A DNA stretch of 64,000 nucleotides, from positions 11,308,031 to 11,372,030 of the forward strand of contig OU452234.1 of assembly GCA_911728455.2 (NCBI GenBank), given 5' to 3'. Both the position numbers and the translations under genes were made by a program. This DNA is from Marthasterias glacialis (Eukaryota > Echinodermata > Asteroidea > Forcipulatida > Asteriidae). This document shows, piece by piece, positions 10,200-21,307 of the stretch; the first letter of the stretch is position 1; each line of letters opens with the position of its first letter. The notes below the pieces were generated by a model, which was given only the letters and a program-made list of their open reading frames with translations, had not been told where the DNA came from and searched no databases.

Positions 10200-10406
10200 T
10201 GGGTTTGGGATGAAAGAGAAGGGGAGAGGAAGGGTTTGGGATGAAAGGGAAGGGGAGAGGATGGGTTGGAGATGAAAGGGGAGAGGAGACGATGGGTTTG
10301 GGATGGAAGGGAGGGGATGGGTTGGAAATGAAAGGGGAGGGGATGGGTTGGAAATGAAAGGGGAGGGGTGGAGAGGGAAGTGGAGGGGAGAGGATGGGTT
10401 GGGGAT
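10200..10406. repeat. Short G-rich minisatellite (copy A)
   Basis: About seven diverged units of the 31 bp type AGGGGAGAGGATGGGTTTGG. It corresponds to the last 200 bp of the larger array at 17,786-19,228 and appears to be an internally deleted duplicate. Apparent glycine/arginine-rich ORFs here are low-complexity artefacts. Confidence 0.85.
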
Positions 10407-10592
10407 GTTGAACTCTATAAAATACTTGGTGTCAGTATGGACAAAAGAAATTTTATGCAGAACTGTTGTCGAAATATCTTGGTACAGGGGTTAGGGAAAA
10501 GAGAGGGAGGAAGTTGCGACCAACAATAAATGAAATGGAATCTCTTTTCGCTCTTATCTTTCCCCTTGAAAATATCTTTCTTGTATATTTTT

Positions 10593-10674
10593 AGGTGTTC
10601 GGGCACTCAGCCCGGAACACCTATTGATTTTGTTCGTTTTTTTTTTAGGTGTTCGGACTCTGGTCCGAAGACCT
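10593..10674. repeat. Tandem 5' terminal hairpins
   Basis: Two hairpins with 12 bp stems begin with the same AGGTGTTCGG and are separated by 24 bases. The same two-hairpin arrangement recurs at 14,070-14,148. Confidence 0.8.
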
Positions 10675-11439
10675 CTTGTTTTTGTTCGTTTTTTTTTTTT
10701 TAATACTTCTTCTTCTTCTTCTCACTGGCGATTGTCCACTTTCAATTGCAAACTTCCGAAGGTTATATAACCTTGAAAATTCATACATAGGTAGTTTATG
10801 GCAAGGAGACGAAACCGTTTGAGTGACGTCATGATGACGTCATCGGGTGTCGAATTACGTTAAATCAAAGTTTATTATTTGAAAAAATCATAACTCCTGA
10901 AGTACACAATGGATTTTTACAATCTATACATCATCGGAAAGGTCTTTAAAAAATAATTAAATGTCTCACAGAGATGACCCCAATTTGACCTTGTCTTCCG
11001 GTTCAAACCGGAAGTTGAAGCAAAAAAGGCTTAAAAAGTCACAATTTAAGCTGTGGAGTCAATATGAGACAGAATTTGGACATGGTTTTAGTGTACGAAA
11101 TAAAGTGTAGTTTATGACCTTTGAAAATATTACATTGACGACGTCATCAAATGTTACAGTTTGTTACGACGAGTTTAAAAATAAATAAAAAATTATTTCA
11201 ATTTTTTTTTGAGCAAACTACATGTTGAATTTTTTAGTAATAGACAACGACTATAAAAGCCTAATAGTGAAATTTGAACAAAATTGGCCGTTGAATAACG
11301 AAGTTATATTAAGGTGAAACGTGCCGTTTTTAGCGCGATCGCCGATAGAGTCTGTACAGTTACCTTACTGTATTGCACCACGTGCGTGTGCACTCTAGGC
11401 TTTTACTGCACGCTGTGTATATACACACACGCAACAAGT

Positions 11440-12491
11440 CAGGGCCCAATTTCATAGAGCTGCTTAACGGCAAGCAAATTTTTCTGCTTACTAAGCGTAA
11501 ACGTATTTCACCAGCGTTTGCTAACTTAAGCACGTAAACAAACTGCCCACGCAACAAAAAAGTACCGTCTGCTTAAGCAAAAAATACTTCCGATCGAAAA
11601 ATTTATAAAATGGCGGACGAAGTCAACGGAGTAGCGGTGGCTAAAAAATCAACAAAAAAGGAAATTATCGATGGAAATAATAAAATTTTCTGATGGAATT
11701 GGGTCACGTCAGAAAGCGCCCCCTTTGGTTCGAATAATAAAGAGATATACAGCCAAAATGAAACTTTGTATTACATTGTTACAATGTTTGATCGATGTTT
11801 GGTAAAACTAAGTTTTCACAATGTGTTTGTACACATTTTTACGTGCAATATACGCGTACCTCACACACAAAATAACTAACTGCCGATGATGTTTCATTAC
11901 CGTTGCTGTGCACATTTTTAAGAGTACTGCTGGGACTGGACTAGTACAAAGTTAACTTATATTAACGACTCCGTGATACTGAATGGATCACAAAGGACAT
12001 TTCTTTCGTCATATTTCTTATTTATCTTAAAGATCAAGGTGAGTCATAACAAAAAATGTGTCAGTCATGATGTCCGTTCCCTTTCTAAATTCTATTCTAC
12101 AGTACTGCAAAGTTAACGCCGTTATTTTCCCAAGTTTGATTTGCTTTGGCAAAACGTTCACACCGTATGAAATATGACTGTTGTTAAATTCATGTCTTTA
12201 CTGTAATTCAGGGCAATTTTCCAGCCATGCCTTTCGATAAAACTAGTCTATTAACAGGATAATTACATTGATTATCATGACAATATTGTGACTCTCCTCC
12301 AAATTATAGCGGCCATTTTGACACAACATGACTTGCTTAAGCACAAAAACGAGTGTTTAAGGCTGTTTGTTGGTTGCTTACCGCGCTAAGCAAAAAATCG
12401 TGCTTAATAGAGGCTATGAAATAAAAATCTGTTTAACACGCCCGTTAAGCACAAAATTGGCTGTTGAGCAGCTTTTTGAAATTGGACCCTG
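11440..12491. mobile_element. hAT-like MITE nested in the 6 kb element
   Basis: Inverted ends of about 26 bp (CAGGGCCCAATTTCATAGAG at the left; complement with a few changes at the right) bound 1,052 bp. CAGGG termini are typical of hAT elements. Internal GCTTAAGC-like motifs recur near both ends. No clear 8 bp target duplication remains and there is no transposase ORF. Confidence 0.65.
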
Positions 12492-14069
12492 GTCTTGTCA
12501 CAGTTCATCGAACTTTGCGGTGTGTTAAGTTCTGTGTGTGTAATAATGCCAACACAAAGAAAAACTGTTACGTCATGCCAAGTTCAGTGTGGAAATGTTT
12601 CCCTTTATGTCATTCTGGTGGCTTAATTGTGACAGGGAGAGGAAGAGGAGACTTTACTGAGATGATCACATGCTCACGTGAGTTGTTTGATGTATAATGG
12701 TGGAGAAAATGCAATTGACAAAGTGATCGTCTTTCGTTCTATATATACCGATCACGTACGTGCTTACGTACGAGAGTCACAAGTGTGCACCAGCGGGGCC
12801 AGAGGCACTTTACCCCCGCGAGAGTTGTTGTCGGGATTCGCTGAGTAAAACTGTTTAAAAAAAAAGTTTAAAAGTAAAGTCATCGATTTTCAAAATGTCC
12901 GTGTATTTCTTTAGCCGTGCACACTTGTGTTTATGATGTTTATCAAAGTGGGGTAGTTTTTATAAAACTTTGGAACTTTTTAATACAGATAATGAGCTCG
13001 GAATTTGAATCTGTCAAATGTCAGATTGACTGTACAGTACACCAGTGTTCAGTAAAGGTGATGTTACAAAATGAGACCGTTAATTTGATATAGCGCCATC
13101 AACGTTCACTAGCGATACACACTTCTTTATTTTATTGACACCGCATAGATGCCGAACAAAACGGAGGGCAGCAAGGGTTAATGTTTTGATAAAAGGCAAT
13201 ATGAATACTATTTTGAACAGACAACCTGGCGGCAGCCAATTGCACTGCGTGGAAAAGGAACACTTTGGAAAGTACGAAAACATTGTTTTTCCTGGCAGTT
13301 AAAATCAAAAAGGTAACTTGTTTCTCCTCCAGGAGTCGAGTTACAAAAAATGTAAGCGGGTCTTTATAATTCTTAGTGACCTGAGTTGACCTCGCTTCCT
13401 GTCCAAACCGGAAGTCCCCATGAAATACATATGATAAAGCTCTTTTTAATTATTTTCATATTCATATTTAAAGGTTTTATTTGATTTCACTTTTAATATA
13501 TCAAACAAAATCAAAACCATGCGTTATACGGTGTCTCATAGAGACCATTATGTTGCTTTAAATGTTTCATTCCTCCAAAATTTTCTCCAAATAAATAACT
13601 CAAAATTGAAATTAAACTGATCCTTGAAACTGTGCATATATTTGAACCTCAATATGAAGACGCGAAATAAAACAATGACGTCATGATGACGTCATCAGAT
13701 GTTGAGTTACAATAAATCAAAGTTTATTAATTAAATCAGAACTCCTGAAGTGCACAATGGATTTTTACAATCTACACATCATCGCAAAGGTCTTTTGGAA
13801 ACTATTTAAATATTTCAAAGAAATGACCCCAATTTGACCTTGTATTGCGGTTCAAACCGGAAGTTGAAGGAAACAATTGTTATAAAGCCATTATTTTTCA
13901 GTTCTTTGGTCAGTATAAAACGAGCTTTGGACAGTGGTTTCAGTGTGTGAGTAGGTAAAGGACTCTGCGTTTTCAAGTTTAAAACTGATGACGTCATTAC
14001 ATTAAACAGCGTCCTCTGGTAACAAGTTTGAAAACAATGGTGCTACAACACTAATTGTAACGGCTTTTT
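12492..14069. other. Body of the 6 kb element, no gene
   Basis: Contains paired CRE-like palindromes at about 13,677-13,700, copies of the conserved body segment (AACTCCTGAAGTGCACAATG near 13,740) and several AACCGGAAGT motifs. ORFs of 60-77 residues are unsupported. Confidence 0.5.
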
Positions 14070-15047
14070 AGGTGTTCGGGCTCTCAGCCCGGAACACCTC
14101 TTGATTTTGTTCGGTTTTTTAGGTGTTCGGACTCTGGTCCGATAACCTCTTGGTTTTGTTCGTTTTTTTTTTAAATACTTCTTCTTCTCCCTGGCGATTG
14201 TCCACCTTCAAATGCACACTTCCGAAGGTCATATAACCTTGAAACTTCTTACATAGGTAGCATATGGCAAGGAGACGAAACATAACTCCTGAAGTACACA
14301 ATGGATTTTTACAATCTTTACATCATCGGAAAGGTCATCCAAAACTGCGTAATCGCCCTACAGACATGACCCCAATTTGACCTTGTCTTCCGGTTCAAAT
14401 CGGAAGTTGAAAATGTTGGAAATTTTCAAAAATTCATATTTTAAGAAGTAGGAAGTAGCTCTTTATTTAAAAATGCTAAGAGCTAGGAATATGATTCTTT
14501 CACCAAATACCAAGGTTCGGAAAGTTCATTCTCTGTTGCACATTGGGTGACCTCTACTTCCGGTCAAACCGGAAGTAGCTCCTCGTGTAAGAGTGGTTAG
14601 AGTTAGGAACATGATTGTTTCGAGAAATATCAAGGTTAGGTAAGGTCTTTCTTTGTGAAACATAAAGTGACCTTTGTAACCTCTACTTCCGGTCAAACTG
14701 GAAGTAGCTCCTCATTTAAAATTAGTAAGAGCTAGGAACATGATTCTTTCACAAAATAACAAGGTTTGGGATGGTCCTCTGTTGCATATTGCGTGGCCTG
14801 TGATGTCTACTTCCGGTCAAACCTGAAGTAGCTCGTCAATTAAGATTGGTAAGAGCTTGGAACAGGATTCTTTCACCAAATACCAAGGTGAGGGAAGGTC
14901 CTTCTCTGTTACAAATTAAATATTATCTTTTAAAGAACAATTTCATGTTCATATATTTAGATACTTTAGTTGCTACATCAAATAACAACTTTAAGTACTA
15001 TAATCCGAACACCTTGTTTTTGTGATGTCACAAAAACCTATGTCTAG
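14070..15047. mobile_element. Complete inner Helentron-like copy
   Basis: Starts with two hairpins (14,070-14,099 and 14,121-14,148) and ends with CCGAACACCT (15,005-15,014), an 8-9 bp stem-loop (15,016-15,037) and CTAG (15,044-15,047), 978 bp in all. It is directly followed by the poly-T/TTC start of another copy body (15,048 onward), a head-to-tail arrangement expected of rolling-circle products or nested insertion. Confidence 0.65.
14440..14935. repeat. About 120-130 bp tandem repeat with ETS-like palindromes (1)
   Basis: Four diverged units, each with ACTTCCGGT, three bases, then ACCGGAAGT or a near version, followed by a conserved AGGAACATGATTCTTTCACC. Palindromes near 14,565, 14,684 and 14,808. 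Confidence 0.8.
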
Positions 15048-15769
15048 TTTTTTTTTTAATACTTCTTCTTCTTCTCACCGAACGTTGTCCGCTAACAAAT
15101 GCACACTTCTTAAAGTCACACAAACTTCAAACTTCACACACAGTTAGAACTTCACTAAGACAGGAAACCGTTTGAGTGACGTCATGATGACGTCATCGGG
15201 TGTCGAATTACATTAAATCAAAGTTTATTATTTCAAAAAATCATAACTCCTGAAGTACACAATGGATTTTTACAATCTATACATCATCGGAAAGGTCATT
15301 CAAAACTGCGTAAACGCTCCACAGACATGACTCCAATTTGACCTTGTCTTCCGGTTCAAACCGGAAGTTGAAAATTTTTGAAAATTTCATAAAATCATAT
15401 TTTAAGAAGTACTTATCACATGATCACAAATCTTGCATCAGATTGTAGAGAATTGAGTCTTCTCAAACTTTTGCATTGGAGTGACACCATTTTGACCTTT
15501 ACTTCCGGTTCAAACCGGACGTTTAACGCAAACCGATTGTCCGTGTGCGTTCAAGCGTGTCCAACATTGCTGTACAAAATCCAATGCCATTATACATGTA
15601 CACGTGTGTGTGTGCCTGGCTGTGTGACATCGATGCCCCATTGCTATGCACATTAACCACACGTTGTTTTTAGTCTCTTCTCAAGGTGCATACTCCACGC
15701 TTTGTTAGTCTTTAATACAGGGCTTATTTAAACATTTAAAAATCAACAAAAAATCAACCGTTTGAGGTA

Positions 15770-16435
15770 TGAACATAATTCTTTCGACAAATGTCAAGGT
15801 AAGGGAGGGTCTTTCTTTATGACACAATAAGTGACCTCTGTGACATCTACTTCCGGTCAAACCGGATATATAGCTTTTTATATAAAATTGCTAAGAGCTA
15901 GGAACATGATTCTTTCACCAAATACCAAGGTTAGGAAAGGTCATTCTCTGTTGCACATTGGGTGACCTCTATGACCTCTACTTCCGGTCAAACCGGAAGT
16001 AGCTCCTCATGTAAAAGTGGTTAGAGTTAGGAACATGATTATTTCGATAAATATCAAGGTTAGGGAAGGTCTTCATTTGTCAAACGTTAAGTGAACTTTG
16101 TGACATCTACTTCCGGTCAAACCGGAAGTAGCTCTTTATTTAAAAATGGTGAATGCTAGGAACATGATTCTTTCACCACATGCCAAGGTTGGGGAAGGTC
16201 CTTCTCTGTTGCACATTGGGTGACCTCTGTGACCTCTACTTAAGATCAAACCGGAAGTAGCTCCTCATTTATGCATGGTAAGAGCTAGGAACATGATTCT
16301 TTCACCAAATACCAAGGTTAGGGAAGGTCCTTCTTTGTCACACATTGCGTGACCTCTCTGAACTCTACTTCCGGTCAAACCGGAAGTACCTCCTCATTTA
16401 AAAGTGGTTAGAAATTCCTGTCCAAACCGGATGTT
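15770..16435. repeat. About 130 bp tandem repeat with ETS-like palindromes (2)
   Basis: Five to six units of the same type as 14,440-14,935, with palindromes near 15,848, 15,979, 16,108, 16,238 (left arm mutated) and 16,369. Confidence 0.8.
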
Positions 16436-16934
16436 CAAATTAAATATTGTATTATAAACCTCAATTTAACGTATGTTTTTCTTCATATTTTCTTAAATAT
16501 AAGTTGGATTAACTTTTAATTTCATTTAACTTTTAACACATAAAATATTTTTTATACATCACACTCCGAACACCTAGTTTTTGTGATGCCACAAAAACTC
16601 ATTTCTAGTTCAATTTATTCCAGTTTTTTTTCTTACTGCAGTTTTAAACACGTCATACAATATTGAGGAGGTATCATTTCGTATGTTACACTATGTACAT
16701 ATGATTGGATATAATTATTTTCCGTTTTTTTTAATGTTGATTTTACTCTTTGTTAAATAGAACTATCAAATTATCTAATTATAAATCAATATTATATCTG
16801 ATAAAGTTATCTCTATGTACTCTCGTTTGTGTTAATATAATAATTGTACTAAGTATTACATGTTCATTTCAAATAAATCTATATCTTTACGTTTTCCTCT
16901 CCCATTTACAATGTAAGAATGTTTCGACATTGGT

Positions 16935-17018
16935 CCCTCTGGAATTGCTTATAGAGAGTTGAGAAGTCCATGTCAGCACTCTGCCGATTATTAAAAGACG
17001 TGCTTAATTTGCTTAGAA
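16935..17018. repeat. Left segment of tandem duplication (copy B)
   Basis: Matches 10,116-10,199. Here it continues into lectin-upstream sequence (CTCGTCACAGCTCCTTTG) instead of jumping to the G-rich array, so copy B is the fuller version. Confidence 0.7.
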
Positions 17019-17682
17019 CTACCGCTCCTCGTCACAGCTCCTTTGTTCTTACCGCGCGTTAGTTTTGGCCAATTTTGAACCACGCCCAACCTTCTGGAAC
17101 AGCTTATCATCAAGAGTTCGGTATTCCTCATCGAAACTCTGCTGTATTGTCTTCTTTCTCACGACGTCACGCGATCATCATGAAAATGGCGATAACTTCC
17201 AAACGCTTCATCCAAACTTGGACACGGCAGCTGATCAAAGGGTGTACAAGGTGTTAGGTCAAAGGTTACCTACAGGTCATGGAGAGGTCATTAGAGGTCA
17301 TTTTAGTGATATTACAAGATGCTTCAACCAGTTTTTGTCCGACCGAAGAAAGGCTGAAGTATCATTCCTGGAACCATGCTTCAAGTGGGGTTTACACAGA
17401 ATTGGTCAAAGGTCAGATAGGGGTCACTACAGTTCATTCATTGATGTCATGTGATCAGCCTAAAAATCGCTTTTGAACTAAAAAATTTTCGTTCGAACAA
17501 AGATTTGTTTTTTCGAACGCAGATGTTTTTCGTTCGAACGAAGATTATTTTCATTTGAACGCAGATTTTTTCGTTCAAACGAAGATTTGTGTTCTGTATT
17601 TTTTACACCACTGTCTCTTTAAAAGCTTCGTTTGATCGTTATAGTTTTGTATAACCGTTCTCTTCCGACAAAACATATTACA
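17019..17682. other. Decayed lectin-upstream region
   Basis: Begins with a unit of the lectin-upstream tandem repeat. A 129-codon open frame (17,065-17,454, plus) has no recognisable domain or splice support. Bases 17,487-17,592 hold three to four 33 bp units with the palindrome CGTTCGAACG. I do not recognise a gene. Confidence 0.4.
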
Positions 17683-17785
17683 TTATCTTTACACCCAATC
17701 CACAGTTATTGGCTTATAGTTTCGGAACCAAATTATATCGGCAAGGGTTTGTGTTCCAAATGGAATCTTGTTCCCATTCTATATA
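17683..17785 (-). pseudogene. Fossil lectin fragment (copy 5)
   Basis: The minus-strand sequence matches the lectin-domain stretch running from the EQDFIWN motif to WIGCKD in the intact genes; the residues EQDSIWNT can still be read. Frame is broken by small indels. The fragment stops where the G-rich minisatellite begins at about 17,786. It shows that the lectin array once extended at least one unit further. Confidence 0.75.
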
Positions 17786-19228
17786 GGGGGTGAGAAGGGG
17801 AGGGGGAAAGTGGTAGGAGGTGAGAGGATGGGTTGGGGATGGAAGAGGATGGGTTTGGGATGATAGGGGAGGGGAGAGGATGGGTTGGGGATGGAAGGGG
17901 AGGGGAGAGGATGGGTTTGGGATCAAAGGGGAAGGAGAGGGTGGGTTCGGGATGAAAGGGGAGGGGAGAGGATGGGTTTGGGATGAAAGGGGAGGGGAGA
18001 GGATGGGTTTGGGATGAAAGGGGAGGGGAGAGGATGGGTTGGGGATGAAAGGGGAGGGGAGAGGATGGGTTTGGGATGAAAGGGGAGGGGAGAGGATGGG
18101 TTTGGGATGAAAGGGGAGGGAGAGGATGGGTTTGGGATGAAAGGGGAGGGGAGAGGATGGGTAGGGGATGAAAGGGGAGGGGAGAGGATGGGTTTGGGAT
18201 GAAAGGGGAGGGGAAAGGATGGGTTTGAGATGAAAGGGGAGGGAGAGGATGGGTTTGGGATGAAAGGGGAGGGGAGAGGATGGGTAGGGGATGAAAGGGG
18301 AGGGGAGAGGATGGGTTTGGGATGGACGGGGAGGGGATGGGTTGGAAATGAAAAAGGGAGAGGATGGGTTGGGGATGAAAGAGAAGGGGAGAGGATGGGT
18401 TTGGGATGAAAGGGGAGGGGAGAGGATGGATTTGGGATGGAAGGGGAGGGGATGGGTTGGAAATGAAAGGGGAGGGGAGAGGATGGGTTGGGGATTAAAG
18501 GGGAGGGGAGAGGATGGGTTTGGGATGAAAGGGGAGGGGAGAGGATGGGTAGGGGATGAAAGGGGAGGGGAGAGGATGGGTTGAGGATAAAAGGGGAGGG
18601 GAGAGGATGGGTTTGGGATGAAAGGGGAGGGAGAGGATGGGTTTGGGATGAAAGGGGAGGGGAGAGGATGGGTAGGGGATGAAAGGGGAGGGGAGAGGAT
18701 GGGTTTGGGATGGACGGGGAGGGGATGGGTTGGAAATGAAAAAGGGAGAGGATGGGTTGGGGATGAAAGAGAAGGGGAGAGGATGGGTTTGGGATGAAAG
18801 GGGAGGGGAGAGGATGGATTTGGGATGGAAGGGGAGGGGATGGGTTGGAAATGAAAGGGGAGGGGAGAGGATGGGTTGGGGATTAAAGGGGAGGGGAGAG
18901 GATGGGTTTGGGATGAAAGGGGAGGGGAGAGGATGGGTTTTGGATGGAAGTGGAGAGGAGAGGATGGGTTTGGGATGAATGGGGAGGGGAGAGGATGGGT
19001 TTGGGATGGCAGGGGAGAGGAAGGGTTTGGGATGGCAGGGGAAGGGAGAGGATGGAATGGGGATGAAAGGGAAGGGGAGAGGATGGGTTGGAGATGAAAG
19101 GGGAGAGGAGACGATGGGTTTGGGATGGAAGGGAGGGGATGGGTTGGAAATGAAAGGGGAGGGGATGGGTTGGAAATGAAAGGGGAGGGGTGGAGAGGGA
19201 ATTGGAGGGGAGAGGATGGGTTGGGGAT
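17786..19228. repeat. G-rich 31 bp minisatellite, about 45 copies
   Basis: Unit close to AGGGGAGGGGAGAGGATGGG followed by TTTGGGATGAA. Variant units (GGATGGGTTGGAAATGAAA; GGACGGGGAGGGG) repeat in the same order at about 18,290-18,584 and 18,679-18,978, showing a higher-order duplication of about 388 bp. Each unit has four or more G-runs on the plus strand and could form G-quadruplexes. Long Gly/Arg/Trp-rich ORFs are artefacts. Confidence 0.92.
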
Positions 19229-19738
19229 GTTGAACTCTATAAAATACTTGGTGTCAGTATGGACAAAAGAAATCTCATGCAGAACTGCTGTCGAAATATC
19301 TTGGTACAGGGGTTAGGGAAAAGAGAGGGAGGAAGTTGCGACCAACAATAAATGAAATGGAATCTCTTTTCGCTCTTATCTTTCCCCTTGAAAATATCTT
19401 TCTTGTATATTTTTCAATTTATTCCAGTTTTTTTCTTACTGCAGTTTTAAACACGTCATACAATATTGAGGAGGTATCATTTCGTATGTTACACTATGTA
19501 CATATGATTGGATATAATTATTTTCCGTTTTTTTTAATGTTGATTTTACTCTTTGTTAAATAGAACTATCAATTATCTAATTATAAATCAATATTATATC
19601 TGATAAAGTTATCTCTATGTACTCTCGTTTGTGTTAATATAATAATTGTACTAAGTATTACATGTTCATTTAAATAAATCTATATCTTTACGTTTTCCTC
19701 TCCCATTTACAATGTAAGAATGTTTCGACATTGGTCAC
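19229..19738. repeat. Right segment of tandem duplication (copy B, empty site)
   Basis: Matches 10,407-10,592 joined to 16,609-16,934 at roughly 98-99% by eye. The join at 19,410-19,415 is the uninterrupted target of the 6 kb element. No gene. Confidence 0.85.
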
Positions 19739-20280
19739 ATCTCCTTCAGGTGCAACGGTAACTCAAAATGGCCGCCCGAGTACCATGGTATACCTTAAAG
19801 TCGCATAGCTCAGCACGGCCAGTCGGGTACCATCAAAAAAAGAACTTAAAAAAACGACTTTCATTGAATAGCCGCCGATGAACATTCTTCGATGGAACTC
19901 ACTGCCAAACCCACAACTCTTTGCAAACTTACACTAACTCAAACATTGTGCATTTTGTAAGAAATTGACAAATAAATCACTATTACTCAATTCGAAGTAA
20001 GAGAGTCTAGAAAGGTAGCACAAAGTGTTACATTTCACCAGATACTTCTTGCGACGGGCATGGTCGCATACTCGTGTCATTCTGACTTAATGCAACATAA
20101 TAACGTATGGCAGGAACTACGACTGGTTTTAAACCTCAGGTTTACAAGCGTCTTAGAAGCTATGAAAGTAACCTTCTCTACTGTACACACAACGATGGTG
20201 ATGATTGTCTTAGGCCTTCATCAATTTCCACAAAGATTCTTTCATAAAAGACTCACACCCCAGAATTATTCACTCAGGCT
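19739..20280. other. No gene seen
   Basis: AT-rich, non-repetitive by eye; no ORF with recognisable domains. Confidence 0.4.
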
Positions 20281-20281
20281 G

Positions 20282-20402
20282 TGTCCGAAGTAGTTGGCTA
20301 CGGCTACGGTGGGATCACCACGTCATCATGTGTTGACGTGTAGGCCGTCCATAGCAACAGTCTTATAGCAACAGCCGTAGCCGTAGAAGTCAATTCGGGG
20401 TA
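20282..20402. mobile_element. Imperfect hairpin element
   Basis: CGAAGTAGTTGGCTACGGCT at the left pairs imperfectly with the segment ending AGCCGTAGAAGTCAATTCG at the right, with a short GGCTACGGCTAC core. Probably a degraded MITE. Confidence 0.35.
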
Positions 20403-21058
20403 AGCACCAAGTCTCCGTGTGTGGAAACGGACAACACAATATGACCAGGAAGTTAATGTTAGGCGTCTATGGGGATGGATGGACGAAGCTCTAAAGCGTA
20501 CATGAATATTCATGAAAAACCACATGGTGACAAATTTTCCTCTGTGTAAAATCATCAACGGTGCACAAACATATCTTATTGCTCCACACGAAAACACAAA
20601 ACGGAAAAAAACCCTGAAACGTCTTTGGTTTTCTAAGGCAGTATAGTGCGTGTCCCCTTGATGCATGCAGCCTATCAAGGAACATACTGCATGCATGTCT
20701 CTCAAACAGTTGTTTTCAACATGCATCATATATACATCATGCATCCATCAATCTCCAAGCAGAAATTACTTCACAAACCAACCGTTGTATATCGCACACC
20801 CTCACCAAATGAGATTCTCATAACTTTTCCCGTTTGTTAAATAGAAAGACAAAAGTGCCATTTTTATACACCCAATTCGTTTCACAAGAAATGTTTTCAC
20901 CTAACTCGATAAATAAATCAACTTAAAACAACTTCTTAAAGATTTATCAAATTAAACACACCTCACAACAATTTGTTAATGTGTCTCACACAGACAACTT
21001 GGGCCCATTTTAAGGTAACATTTGCTTTGGTCAGATTAGAAGCGTTTACAAAAAAATG
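20403..21058. other. No gene seen
   Basis: A 146-codon minus-strand open frame (20,304-20,744) overlaps the hairpin and has no recognisable domain. ATGCATGC-rich stretch at 20,660-20,750. Confidence 0.35.
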
Positions 21059-21077
21059 TTAGATTATAATTTAATTA

Positions 21078-21290
21078 TTTTTGAAAGCTCAAATCGTGTG
21101 AAGATGGTAGAAATATCTACCACACCATTAGCAATGTTCGTAATAAAACGATGTGAGAACTAAAAAAAAAAAAAAAAGTATGTTTATAAAAGTTTATCAA
21201 TTTTTGAAAGCTCAAATCTTAAGAAGTTGGTAGAAATCTGGACAACACCCATAGCGCAGTCCGTAATAAAACGACGTGAGAGGAAAAAAT
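21078..21290. repeat. Diverged tandem duplication
   Basis: Two units of about 110-120 bp, each with TTTTTGAAAGCTCAAATC and GTAATAAAACGA, separated by an A-run. Confidence 0.6.
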
Positions 21291-21307
21291 AGAAGACTTT
21301 TTCTGTG

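Larger units (their letters stand above)
10593..16608. mobile_element. Composite Helentron-like element, 6.0 kb
   Basis: The paralogous site at about 19,405-19,420 reads continuously, whereas here 6 kb interrupts it between T residues (TATATTTTT on the left, TTCAATTT on the right). The left end has an imperfect hairpin at 10,593-10,622 and a second at 10,647-10,674, followed by poly-T and TTC runs. The right end has CCGAACACCT (16,566-16,575, inverted complement of the left end), a perfect 10 bp stem with 4-base loop (16,576-16,599) and CTAG (16,605-16,608). Insertion between T and T, subterminal inverted repeats and a 3' stem-loop match the Helentron/HINE class of rolling-circle elements. 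No Rep/helicase ORF is present, so it is non-autonomous. Internal repeats show that it is a chain or nest of several copies. Confidence 0.7.

Noticed and set aside
18291-19316. Long Gly/Arg/Trp-rich ORFs on the plus strand
   Set aside because: They are translations of the 31 bp G-rich minisatellite; several frames are open at once and there is no start, signal or splice evidence.
20304-20744. 146-codon minus-strand ORF
   Set aside because: Overlaps a hairpin element and shows no domain.
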